Assembly (NCBI GenBank): GCA_019347855.1
Contig: JAHWKO010000055.1
Span: 1-14,923, forward strand
Length of the DNA stretch: 14,923 nt
Reading direction: 5' to 3'
Origin: Actinomycetota bacterium
GTDB taxonomy: Bacteria; Actinomycetota; Nitriliruptoria; Nitriliruptorales; JAHWKO01
Shown: positions 1 to 6,848 of the stretch, one piece after another
How positions within the stretch are numbered: position 1 is the stretch's first letter
Layout of the letters: each line of letters opens with the position of its first letter
The notes under the pieces: model-generated
Database searches by the model: none
The model's input: only the letters and a program-made list of their open reading frames with translations
Told to the model about the DNA's origin: nothing
Made by a program: the position numbers and the translations under genes

Positions 1-1
1 G

Positions 2-994
2 GTGATCTGGCTGACGACGACGGTCTCCGGTGCCGACGGCGTGTTGTCCGACGACGCACAGGCGGCGATCGGCAGCTACCTGGACGACGGCGGGGCGCTG
101 TGGCTCGCGTCGGCGCGTGCCGCCGGTTACCTCACCACGGACGATCCCGAGTGGCTCGCCAGCTACTTCGGCTTCGAGGTCGACCAGAACCTCCTCAACG
201 CGATGGGGGAGGTCCAGGGTCAGGGCGACGAGATCGGCGGTGACCGGACGATCGCCGTGAACTACCTCGACGGGCGGCCGTACATCGACTACGGCGCGGC
301 CCTCGAGGAGGGGGTGACCGGGACGGCGACCGGGCTGTTCGCACACGCGGAGCGGCCCGAGCAGTTCGTGGCCACGAAGGTCGAGGGCGACGGCGGGTTC
401 CGCAGCGTCTACGGCCTGCCGGTGGGCGTGATCGAGGACGGCGCGGAGCAGATGCAGCTGACCCGCGAGGTCCTGTCGTTCCTCGGGGTCGAGACCGGCG
501 CACCGTCGCCCTCGTCGCTGGACATCCACTACCAGCGCTACCAGCACGTCCAGGTCGGCGAGGACTGGCCCGTCACCGTGGGGGCGGTCGCGCCTGCGGA
601 CGTCGGCCGCGTGTCGGTGGGGTACCGCCCGTACGGCGCGGACGAGTGGGACCGCGTGGACCTCGAGGAGGCGGTCGACGGCATCTGGACCGGGACGATC
701 CCGGGTTCCGACATCGCCAACAACGGCCTCGAGTACTTCGTCGAGGCCGACGTGGGCGGCAACGTGGTCGAGGTCGACGGGGGATCGGCGATGCCGCACG
801 TCGCCAGCGCCCCGTACGGCGACCCGGCGGCCGACGCGAGGTACTGCGGCGCCGCGCCTGCGCCGCCGACCGACGACGAGGTGGCGCCGGCACCGCAGCC
901 ACTCCCGACCACCGGGGGCGGCATCGGCCTCGCTGCGCTCGCGCTGCTCCTCGCAGCGGCCTCCATGCGGCGAGGCAGGCCGCTACGCACCTGA
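2..994 (+). CDS. C-terminal part of secreted, LPxTG-anchored surface protein (5' partial)
   Basis: The frame is open from the window edge, so the true start lies upstream; the GTG at base 2 is probably only an internal valine codon. About the first 60 residues, with a 'YLDDGGALWLASA' stretch, resemble the distal half of a glutamine-amidotransferase-like domain often appended to secreted subtilisin-like or immune-inhibitor-A-like peptidases. Residues about 175-255 look like an Ig/Fn3-type beta domain ('YRPYGADEW', 'DGIWTGTIPGS', 'GLEYFVEADVGG'). A proline/alanine-rich linker follows, then LPTTG (301-305), a hydrophobic stretch of about 15 residues and an RRGRPLR tail: a sortase-type cell-wall sorting signal. 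The protein is therefore exported and wall- or membrane-anchored. Calling it a peptidase is inference from domain company, because no catalytic domain lies in the window. The sorting signal is the secure part. Confidence 0.6.
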   Translation: MIWLTTTVSGADGVLSDDAQAAIGSYLDDGGALWLASARAAGYLTTDDPEWLASYFGFEVDQNLLNAMGEVQGQGDEIGGDRTIAVNYLDGRPYIDYGAALEEGVTGTATGLFAHAERPEQFVATKVEGDGGFRSVYGLPVGVIEDGAEQMQLTREVLSFLGVETGAPSPSSLDIHYQRYQHVQVGEDWPVTVGAVAPADVGRVSVGYRPYGADEWDRVDLEEAVDGIWTGTIPGSDIANNGLEYFVEADVGGNVVEVDGGSAMPHVASAPYGDPAADARYCGAAPAPPTDDEVAPAPQPLPTTGGGIGLAALALLLAAASMRRGRPLRT

Positions 995-1013
995 CCGTCC
1001 CGTAGCCCGTCGC

Positions 1014-1039
1014 GGGGGCCGTCGTTGACGACGGTCCCC
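1014..1039 (+). terminator. Hairpin after the LPxTG gene, possible terminator
   Basis: An 11-bp stem with one G-U pair (1014-1024 with 1029-1039) closes a TTGA loop, 20 bases after the stop codon. There is no T-run after it, so it would be a non-canonical terminator or an mRNA-stabilising hairpin. Its place between a surface-protein gene and radA fits a transcription-unit boundary. Confidence 0.4.
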
Positions 1040-1079
1040 ACGGTGTCGTGACCTCCCCTGTCGTGACACAGCACCCGTC

Positions 1080-1085
1080 TACCTT
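1080..1085 (+). promoter_or_regulatory. Candidate -10 box for radA
   Basis: TACCTT fits the actinobacterial primary-sigma -10 pattern TANNNT. It lies 27 bases before the radA GTG and would give a leader of about 20 nt containing the GGGAG ribosome-binding site. No convincing -35 hexamer is seen 16-19 bases upstream, so this is only a candidate. Confidence 0.25.
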
Positions 1086-1112
1086 CGGGTCCGCCGATCG
1101 ACGGGAGCTGCC

Positions 1113-2504
1113 GTGGCGAGGACGAAGACGATCGCGCGCTGCGCGGACTGTGGGCACGAGGAACCCAAGTGGGTTGGTCGCTGTCCCGGTTGCGGCGGTT
1201 GGGGGACGCTGGCCGAGGTCAGCCCCAGCGACGACAGCGGCTCCGACGCGTCCGTGCGCACCTCCGCGCCCCAGACCCCCACCGCGCCCGCACGCAGGAT
1301 CTCCGAGGTCCCCCTGCACGACGTCGACCGTGTCCCGACCGGGATCGGGGAGCTCGACCGCGTCCTGGGCGGCGGTCTGGTCCCCGGGGTCGCCGGCCTC
1401 ATCGGCGGCCAGCCGGGGGTCGGTAAGTCCACGTTGCTCCTCCAGGCCGCGCAGCACATCGCCGAGCAGGGTCGGACCGTGCTCTACGTGTCCGGCGAGG
1501 AATCGGCGGGACAGCTGCGCCTGCGCGCGCAACGGCTCGGGGCGCTGGACGACGGGGTGCTCGTCGCGGCCGAGACGTCCCTGCCGTCGATCCTGGGGCT
1601 GGTCGAGCTCCACGCGCCGGACGCCCTGATCATCGACTCGATCCAGACCGTCTCCGATCCCGCGTTGTCCTCGTCGCCGGGCGCGGTGCTGCAGGTCCGC
1701 GAGTGCGCGGCGGCACTGGTCCGGGCGGCCAAGGCCACGGGGACCGCGACCCTGCTGGTCGGCCACGTCACCAAGGAGGGCAGCATCGCCGGCCCTCGGG
1801 TCCTCGAGCACCTCGTGGACGTGGTCCTGTCGTTCGAGGGCGACCGGCGGCACGCCCTGCGGCTGCTGCGCTCGGTGAAGAACCGGTTCGGGGCGGCGGG
1901 CGAGGTCGGGTGCTTCGAGATGGCCGGCGACGGGCTCCGCGAGGTCTCCGACCCGTCGCGGCTGTTCCTCGCCGACCACGACGGCGAGCCTCCGGGCGTG
2001 ACCGTGACCATCACCGTCGAGGGACCGCGCCCCCTCGCGGTAGAGATCCAGGCGCTGGTCGCCAAGAGCAACCAGTCCTTCCCGCGCCGCCAAGCGACCG
2101 GCCTCGACGGCTCGCGTCTGTCGATGCTGGTCGCCGTCTTGGAACGCCGCGCGGACGTCCCACTCAGCGACCAGGAGCTGTTCGCGAGCGCGGTCGGTGG
2201 CGTCCGGGTCCGGGAGCCCGCGGCCGACCTCGCGCTCTGCGCCGCGGTCGCCTCATCGCGACGGGACCGCACGGTCAGCCCGGGCACGGTCATCCTGGGC
2301 GAGGTGGGCCTCGCCGGCGAGGTGCGCAGCGTCCCTCAACTCGAACGCCGTCTGGCGGAGGCTGCCCGGCTGGGCTTCTCGCGCGCCGTGATCCCGGCCT
2401 CCTACGACGGCGAGGACCACGGACTCGACCTCCAACGTGTCCGCGACGTCCGCGGGGCTCTGCGGATGGTGCTCGAGCCCGCCCCCGCCCCCGCTGCCGT
2501 CTGA
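1113..2504 (+). CDS. radA: DNA repair protein RadA (Sms)
   Basis: RadA is a RecA-like, DnaB-like ATPase that promotes branch migration during recombinational repair. At 463 aa it has the family's usual length and all its parts: an N-terminal zinc finger with C10-x2-C13 and C24-x2-C27, a Walker A GGQPGVGKST at 98-107, a Walker B-like LIIDSIQT near 170-177, the family-defining KNRFG motif near 256-260, and a C-terminal Lon-protease-like domain ('GLDGSRLSMLVAVLERR', 'GEVGLAGEVRSV'). The GTG start is supported by a GGGAG just upstream and by the typical opening MARTKT before the zinc finger. disA follows after 76 bases. The radA-disA pairing is widespread in Gram-positives, and RadA is known to inhibit DisA in Bacillus. 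Confidence 0.97.
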   Translation: MARTKTIARCADCGHEEPKWVGRCPGCGGWGTLAEVSPSDDSGSDASVRTSAPQTPTAPARRISEVPLHDVDRVPTGIGELDRVLGGGLVPGVAGLIGGQPGVGKSTLLLQAAQHIAEQGRTVLYVSGEESAGQLRLRAQRLGALDDGVLVAAETSLPSILGLVELHAPDALIIDSIQTVSDPALSSSPGAVLQVRECAAALVRAAKATGTATLLVGHVTKEGSIAGPRVLEHLVDVVLSFEGDRRHALRLLRSVKNRFGAAGEVGCFEMAGDGLREVSDPSRLFLADHDGEPPGVTVTITVEGPRPLAVEIQALVAKSNQSFPRRQATGLDGSRLSMLVAVLERRADVPLSDQELFASAVGGVRVREPAADLALCAAVASSRRDRTVSPGTVILGEVGLAGEVRSVPQLERRLAEAARLGFSRAVIPASYDGEDHGLDLQRVRDVRGALRMVLEPAPAPAAV

Positions 2505-2541
2505 GCGCACGCGCGTCCACCGCACGACCGGAGCGCTCGTC

Positions 2542-2547
2542 TAGGCT
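2542..2547 (+). promoter_or_regulatory. Candidate -10 box for disA
   Basis: TAGGCT matches TANNNT and sits 34-40 bases before the cluster of GTG start codons of disA. Similar TAGGCT/TAGCCT hexamers precede carD, the PIN/TRAM gene and cysS in this window. No clear -35 is visible, and disA may also be read from the radA promoter. Confidence 0.25.
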
Positions 2548-2580
2548 CACAGCGCGGATCGGACGCTCGACGCAGGGGTC

Positions 2581-3654
2581 GTGGTGGTGCAACAGAGTCG
2601 GCACGACGAGGAGTTCCGCACGGTCCTCGCCAAGCTGGCGCCCGGGACGGCCCTCCGGGACGGGGTGCAGCGGATCATCGCGAGCCACCGCGGGGCCCTG
2701 ATCGTGATCGGCATGAGCGACGACGTCGGCTCGGTCTCGTCGGGCGGGTTCAGCATCGACATCAACTGCACCGCCCAGCGCCTGTCCGAGCTCGCGAAGA
2801 TGGATGGCGGCATCATCCTGTCGTCGGACGGCGAGCGGATCCTCCGGGCGAACGTCCACTTCGTGCCGAACCCGTCGATCCAGACCGACGAGACCGGGAC
2901 CCGCCACCGCACCGCCGAGCGGGTGGCGAGACAGACCGGCACGCCGGTCATCTCGGTCTCGGAGTCCATGCGCATCGTCACGCTCTACCTCGACACGGGC
3001 AAGACCGTGCTCGAGGAGGTGAGCTCGCTGCTGTTCCGGGCCAACCAGGCCCTGGCGACGCTCGAGCGCTACCGAGCCCGGCTCGATGAGGGTTCGGCGT
3101 CGCTGTCGGCGCTCGAGATCGAGGACAACGTGACCGTCCGCGACGTGGTGCAGGTGCTGCAGCGCGCCGAGATGGTCGTGCGCATCGCCGAGGAGATCGA
3201 GGACTACATCGTCGAGCTGGGCACCGAGGGACGCCTGATCCAGCTGCAGCTGGACGAGCTGATGTCCCAGGTCGCCGACGAACGGGCCCTGGTGGTCGAG
3301 GACTACCTGGGGGACCGGCGCCGCAAGCTCGAGACCGTCCTGCATGAGCTCAACTCGCTGTCGACCGACGAGCTGCTCGACCTCGAGCGCATCGCCAAGG
3401 TCATGTCCTACGACGCGAACGAGCTGGAGCAGCCGGTCGCTCCGCGCGGGCTCCGTCTCCTCGCCAAGATCCCGCGCCTGCCCGACCAGGTGATCAGCAA
3501 GCTGGTGAAGCGCTTCGACAACCTGCAGGGCGTGATGGGCGCGAGCCTCGAGGACCTCGACGAGGTCGAGGGCGTCGGCGAGACCCGGGCCCGGTCGATC
3601 AAGGACGGGCTGGCCCGGCTGGCGGAGTCCTCGCTGCTCGAGCGTTACGTCTGA
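2581..3654 (+). CDS. disA: DNA integrity scanning protein / diadenylate cyclase DisA
   Basis: DisA condenses two ATP to cyclic di-AMP while scanning DNA for damage. At 357 aa it is full length. The N-terminal DAC domain carries the RHR motif at 108-110 and the DGA-region motif at 75-77, which here reads MDGGII rather than the usual MDGA. A long helical spine (about 145-290) follows, then a C-terminal helix-hairpin-helix DNA-binding domain with 'LDEVEGVGETRA' near 325-340. Three GTG codons stand in a row at 2581, 2584 and 2587. The AGGGG at 2574-2578 is only 2 bases from the first, so the second or third may be the real start; the product hardly changes. It sits between radA and carD. Confidence 0.96.
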   Translation: MVVQQSRHDEEFRTVLAKLAPGTALRDGVQRIIASHRGALIVIGMSDDVGSVSSGGFSIDINCTAQRLSELAKMDGGIILSSDGERILRANVHFVPNPSIQTDETGTRHRTAERVARQTGTPVISVSESMRIVTLYLDTGKTVLEEVSSLLFRANQALATLERYRARLDEGSASLSALEIEDNVTVRDVVQVLQRAEMVVRIAEEIEDYIVELGTEGRLIQLQLDELMSQVADERALVVEDYLGDRRRKLETVLHELNSLSTDELLDLERIAKVMSYDANELEQPVAPRGLRLLAKIPRLPDQVISKLVKRFDNLQGVMGASLEDLDEVEGVGETRARSIKDGLARLAESSLLERYV

Positions 3655-3665
3655 GGGCGCCGCCA

Positions 3666-3684
3666 GGGGCCTCTGCGAGGCTCT
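3666..3684 (+). terminator. Weak hairpin after disA
   Basis: GCCTC-TGC-GAGGC (3669-3681), extended by wobble pairs to about 8 bp, lies just after the disA stop and before the carD promoter candidate. No T-run follows. It could mark the end of the radA-disA unit, but the support is thin. Confidence 0.2.
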
Positions 3685-3701
3685 GACCTGGGGTTCCGGG
3701 G

Positions 3702-3730
3702 TTGAGGGCCCATAGGCCCCGTGGTAGCCT
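3702..3730 (+). promoter_or_regulatory. Promoter candidate for carD
   Basis: TTGAGG (3702-3707), a 17-base spacer and TAGCCT (3725-3730) give the best primary-sigma-like promoter in the window. Transcription would begin near 3737 and leave a leader of about 175 nt before carD. The spacer holds a short GGGCC-CATA-GGCCC palindrome. Confidence 0.45.
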
Positions 3731-3736
3731 CGGCCC

Positions 3737-3912
3737 AACGCTTCCCCGCCCGCCCCCTCTCGGCGGTCCTGCGGGGTGAGTGTCGGCACAGGAGGTCCGC
3801 AACGTTCCCCGCGACGTCGCTCCTCGTTCGAGCCGCTGGTCAACCCGTGAACGTGCGAGGCGGTCGCGCACGGGCCTAGCCCGACGACCCCCCGCAGACA
3901 AGGAGCTCCCCC
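3737..3912 (+). promoter_or_regulatory. Long structured 5' leader of carD
   Basis: This stretch has no gene. It holds an 11-bp stem-loop (3744-3754 with 3762-3766 and 3771-3776, with a 4-base bulge), an orphan AGGAGGT (3790-3796) with no ATG, GTG or TTG at a usable distance, a CGTGCG/CGCACG stem (3852-3857 with 3867-3872) that competes with a CCCGTG/CACGGG pairing, a small CGGGC-CTA-GCCCG hairpin (3871-3883), and the real ribosome-binding site AAGGAG at 3899-3904. It matches no riboswitch family that I recognise. A regulatory role is inference from length and structure. Confidence 0.35.
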
Positions 3913-4404
3913 ATGGCCTTCTCCGTCGGTGACACCGTGATCTACCCGCACCACGGCGCGGCGATCATCGAGAAGCAGGAGACCAGGGAACTCAAGGGCG
4001 AGGAACGCGACTACTTCGTCCTGCGCCTCACCTACGGGGACCTCACGGTGCACGTGCCGATGGACTCCCTCGAGGAGTGCGGCGTGCGCAGCGTCGTGTC
4101 GAAGAAGGAGGTCGAGCAGGTCCTCGACGTCCTCCGCCAGCCCGAGGGCAAGCAGGCCGGCAACTGGTCGCGGCGCTTCAAGGCCAACTACGAGAAGCTG
4201 CGCTCCGGCGACATCTACAAGGTCGCCGAGGTGGTCCGCAACCTGGCCATCCGCGAGTCGGACAAGGGCCTCTCCACGGGCGAGAAGCAGATGTACACGC
4301 GGGCCAAGAAGATCCTGGCCTCCGAGCTCGCGGTCGCGATCAAGAAGGACGAGGAGAAGGCCGAGGAGCTCGTCAACAAGACCCTCGAAGAAGCCCACTC
4401 CTAG
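3913..4404 (+). CDS. carD: CarD-family RNA polymerase-binding transcription regulator
   Basis: CarD binds the RNA polymerase beta subunit and stabilises open promoter complexes, notably at rRNA promoters in mycobacteria. The 163-aa product is the usual length. An N-terminal Tudor-like RNA polymerase interaction domain ('FSVGDTVIYPHHGAAII') is followed by a helical C-terminal DNA-binding domain with 'NWSRRFKANYEKL'. The tryptophan in it falls at residue 85, the same position as the minor-groove wedge Trp85 of Mycobacterium tuberculosis CarD. AAGGAG lies 8 bases before the ATG. In mycobacteria carD directly precedes ispD; here the YacL-like gene lies between them. Confidence 0.95.
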   Translation: MAFSVGDTVIYPHHGAAIIEKQETRELKGEERDYFVLRLTYGDLTVHVPMDSLEECGVRSVVSKKEVEQVLDVLRQPEGKQAGNWSRRFKANYEKLRSGDIYKVAEVVRNLAIRESDKGLSTGEKQMYTRAKKILASELAVAIKKDEEKAEELVNKTLEEAHS

Positions 4405-4447
4405 CTCCCACCCGGGTCACCACCCGTCAGGCCCCGGGGTCGCCAGG

Positions 4448-4453
4448 TAGCCT
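4448..4453 (+). promoter_or_regulatory. -10 box for a leaderless PIN/TRAM transcript
   Basis: TAGCCT (TANNNT) ends 7 bases before the ATG at 4461, which is the normal distance from a -10 box to the transcription start. No Shine-Dalgarno sequence precedes the ATG. Together these suggest a leaderless mRNA. The -35 region is not recognisable. Confidence 0.4.
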
Positions 4454-4460
4454 CCGGGCC

Positions 4461-5603
4461 ATGTCGAGCCAGACCGCGCAGGACCTCGCCGAGCGACGGT
4501 CCGAGCGTCGCGAGCCATCACGGTTCTCGACCACCTCCAGCCCCGTGGTCGAGCTGGTCCGGCTGCTCGTCGTGCTGCTCCTCACCGCCGTCGGGTACTC
4601 GCTGGGACCCACGGCCGCGTCGCTCTTCGAGGCCGATCCGGTCACCGCCCGGCTCGTCACCTCGGTGCTCGGCGCGCTGATCGGCTACGTCCTCGGCGGG
4701 GTCACGGGCCGGGGGTTCGTGACCGGGGTGGACCGGGCCGAGGAACGACTGCGGCGGATCGAAGCGGCCGTCCTGATCGCGGCGATCCTCGGCGCGACCT
4801 TCGCCGGAGCGCTCGGACTGCTGATCCTCGGCCCGGTGCTCGTCCTGCCGGCACGGTCCGTGACCGTCCCGGTCGCGGTCGCCATCGTCGCGGTGCTCGT
4901 CTACATGGGGGCGCGTCTCGGCGCGGCCCGCGGCGGCGACCTGCTGCGGTTCGTCGGGGCGCGTGGCCGCATCCAGGTGACCAGCCCCAGCCGGGGCGAG
5001 GGCGTCAAGCTCGTCGACACGTCGGTCCTGATCGACGGCCGGATCATCGAGGTCGTCCGCGGCGGCTTCCTCGAGGGCACGCTCGTCGTGCCCCGGTTCG
5101 TGATCGACGAGATGCAGGGCCTCGCGGACAGCGAGGACGGCCGGAGGCGCAACGCCGGACGCCGCGGCCTCGACACCCTGCAGATGCTGCAGGACGAGCA
5201 GATGATCGCGGTCGAGGTGACCGATGACGACGACCGGCGCTTCCAGGAGGTCGATGCGAAGCTCGCGTCCCTCGCACGCGAGCGAAACGCCGCCCTGATG
5301 ACGGTCGACAGCAACCTGGCTCGTGCGGCGGAGGTCGGCGGCGTCCGTGTCCTCAACCTGCACGCGCTGGCCGAGGCGGTCCGTCCGCCGGTGATCCCCG
5401 GCGAACGGATCTCGCTGAGGATCGTCAAGGAGGGCACCGAGGAGGCCCAGGGCGTGGGCTACCTCCCCGATGGGACCATGATCGTGGTGGAGCGCGCCGC
5501 TGATCACGTCGGCGACAAGATCGTGGCCGAGGTCACCTCGCTGCTGCAGACGCGCAACGGCCGCATGGCCTTCGCGAACGCCGTCGGCACCGATCAGCCA
5601 TGA
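4461..5603 (+). CDS. YacL-like membrane protein with PIN and TRAM domains
   Basis: The 380-aa protein has four predicted membrane helices (about 27-50, 60-85, 97-125 and 127-150). A PIN-like nuclease fold starts near residue 180 with 'KLVDTSVLIDGR' (acidic D186 and D192) and continues with 'VIDEMQ' and 'TVDSNL'. A C-terminal TRAM RNA-binding domain starts near 312 ('GERISLRIVKEG'). This is the architecture of Bacillus YacL, whose gene also lies between disA and ispD. It is probably a membrane-tethered RNase or RNA-binding protein; the substrate is unknown. I chose the ATG at 4461 because the open frame upstream of it lies inside carD. The stop overlaps the ispD start by 4 bases (ATGA), implying translational coupling. 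Confidence 0.88.
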   Translation: MSSQTAQDLAERRSERREPSRFSTTSSPVVELVRLLVVLLLTAVGYSLGPTAASLFEADPVTARLVTSVLGALIGYVLGGVTGRGFVTGVDRAEERLRRIEAAVLIAAILGATFAGALGLLILGPVLVLPARSVTVPVAVAIVAVLVYMGARLGAARGGDLLRFVGARGRIQVTSPSRGEGVKLVDTSVLIDGRIIEVVRGGFLEGTLVVPRFVIDEMQGLADSEDGRRRNAGRRGLDTLQMLQDEQMIAVEVTDDDDRRFQEVDAKLASLARERNAALMTVDSNLARAAEVGGVRVLNLHALAEAVRPPVIPGERISLRIVKEGTEEAQGVGYLPDGTMIVVERAADHVGDKIVAEVTSLLQTRNGRMAFANAVGTDQP

Positions 5604-6304
5604 CGACCGCCGCGGCCGTGGTGGTCGCCGCCGGCGAGGGCACCCGCCTCGGTGACGCTCACTCGACCATCCCCAAGGCGCTGGTCGAGGTCGCGGGCCG
5701 CACCCTGCTCGAGCTCGCCCTCGAGGGACTGCGCACCGTGGGTCGGTTCGATCGGATCGTCGTCGTGCACACCCCCGGTCACGAGGAGGCGTTCCGTGCG
5801 GTGGTGGGCGACCGGGTCAGTCTCGCACCGGGGGGCGCCACACGCTCCGACAGCGTGCGCGCCGGCGTCCGCGCGTTGGGAGACGCGCTCCCCGATCTGG
5901 TCGCGATCCACGACGCCGCCAGGGCGCTCGTGCCGCTGGCCGTCGTGGACCGCACGCTCGCCGCTGTCGAGGGGGACGTCGTCGCCGCCGCTCCCGGCCT
6001 GCCCGTCGCGGACACCCTCAAGGACGCCACCGAGGACGGCGAGGTGCGCGGGACGGTCGACCGGTCGGGACTGTGGGCGGTCCACACCCCGCAGGTGATC
6101 CGCGGGGACGTGCTCACGGCTGTGCTGGCGTGGGCGCCGGAGCGTGAGGCGACCGACGACCTCGGGCTCGTCGAGGACGCGCTGGCCGCCGGGATCGTGG
6201 ATGGGCGCGTGCGTCTCGTGCGGGGTGACCCCAGGGACCTGAAGGTCACGTACCCCGAGGACCTCGCCCTCGCCGCAGCGGTCGTGGACGGGATGCGGCC
6301 GTGA
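5600..6304 (+). CDS. ispD: 2-C-methyl-D-erythritol 4-phosphate cytidylyltransferase
   Basis: IspD joins CTP and MEP to give CDP-ME, the third step of the non-mevalonate isoprenoid pathway. The 234-aa product has the nucleotide-binding loop AAGEGTRLG (10-18), catalytic-type lysine K26 in 'IPKALVEV', 'PGGATRSDSV' (77-86), 'IHDAARAL' (103-110), 'DTLK', 'TPQV' and 'DLKVTYPEDL'. In most homologues the fourth motif is HDAARP; here alanine replaces the proline, while the catalytic-region Asp and Arg are kept. The ATG overlaps the stop of the PIN/TRAM gene, and its own stop overlaps the ispF GTG, so the three genes are likely co-translated. Confidence 0.95.
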   Translation: MTTAAAVVVAAGEGTRLGDAHSTIPKALVEVAGRTLLELALEGLRTVGRFDRIVVVHTPGHEEAFRAVVGDRVSLAPGGATRSDSVRAGVRALGDALPDLVAIHDAARALVPLAVVDRTLAAVEGDVVAAAPGLPVADTLKDATEDGEVRGTVDRSGLWAVHTPQVIRGDVLTAVLAWAPEREATDDLGLVEDALAAGIVDGRVRLVRGDPRDLKVTYPEDLALAAAVVDGMRP

Positions 6305-6813
6305 CCGGCGGACAGCCCCGCATCGGCAGCGGTCTCGACGTGCACGCCTTCTCGGACGACCCCGAGCGCCCGCTCATCCTGGGTGGCGTCACGATCCCCG
6401 ACGGTCCCGGCCTCGCCGGCCACTCCGACGCGGACGTGGTCGCCCACGCCGTCGCCGACGCCCTGCTCGGGGCGGCCGGGCTCGGAGACCTCGGGTCACG
6501 GTTCGGCGTGGACGACCCCGCCACGGCTGGGGCGGACTCGATGGGACTGCTGTCGCGGGTCGTCGCGGACGTCCTCGGTGCCGGCTGGTCGCCGGTCAAC
6601 GCCGACTGCACGGTCGTCGCTCAACGTCCCCGGCTGGCAGACCACCTCGACGCCATGCGGACGAACCTGCGAGACGTGCTCGGGGCCGGTGTCGTCTCGG
6701 TCAAGGCTACGTCGACGGACGGGCTCGGGGCGGTGGGGCGGGGCGAGGGGATCGCCTGCTGGGCGGTGTGCCTGCTGGTCGGCCGTTCGGAGCCCTCCAC
6801 CGACGACGCGTAG
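6301..6813 (+). CDS. ispF: 2-C-methyl-D-erythritol 2,4-cyclodiphosphate synthase
   Basis: IspF cyclises CDP-ME 2-phosphate to MEcPP in the non-mevalonate pathway. The 170-aa protein starts at GTG 6301, overlapping the ispD stop. Zinc ligands are visible as D13 and H15 in 'GLDVHAF' and H49 in 'HSDADVVAH'. The C-terminal CMP-side motif 'KATSTDGLGAVGRGEGI' is intact. The loop usually reading FPDTDP is 'FGVDDP' here, which keeps the acidic residues. The intervening kinase gene ispE is not in the window. The TAG stop forms the first half of a candidate cysS -10 box. Confidence 0.96.
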   Translation: MTGGQPRIGSGLDVHAFSDDPERPLILGGVTIPDGPGLAGHSDADVVAHAVADALLGAAGLGDLGSRFGVDDPATAGADSMGLLSRVVADVLGAGWSPVNADCTVVAQRPRLADHLDAMRTNLRDVLGAGVVSVKATSTDGLGAVGRGEGIACWAVCLLVGRSEPSTDDA

Positions 6814-6816
6814 GCT
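6811..6816 (+). promoter_or_regulatory. Candidate -10 box for cysS, overlapping the ispF stop
   Basis: TAGGCT begins with the ispF stop codon itself. It lies 33 bases before the cysS GTG, leaving room for a short leader with the GGGGAG ribosome-binding site. No good -35 hexamer is seen. Confidence 0.25.
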
Positions 6817-6848
6817 GCCCGACGGACCTCGACCACCGGGGAGACGGT

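Noticed and set aside
573..2093. Minus-strand open frame of about 500 codons opposite radA and the surface-protein gene
   Set aside because: It crosses a hairpin and an intergenic gap, lies antisense to radA, and shows no recognisable domain.
3737..3912. c-di-AMP (ydaO) riboswitch in the carD leader
   Set aside because: It was looked for because disA is upstream, but none of the conserved ydaO sequence blocks could be found.
2290..4398. Long minus-strand open frame (about 700 codons) opposite disA and carD
   Set aside because: It runs antisense through two clear genes, has a low-complexity Leu/Arg/Asp/Val composition, and matches no family. It is a by-product of high-GC codon use.
4518..5507. 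Minus-strand open frame opposite the PIN/TRAM gene
   Set aside because: It is rich in Asp, Glu, Arg and His with no motif; the plus-strand protein is clearly real.
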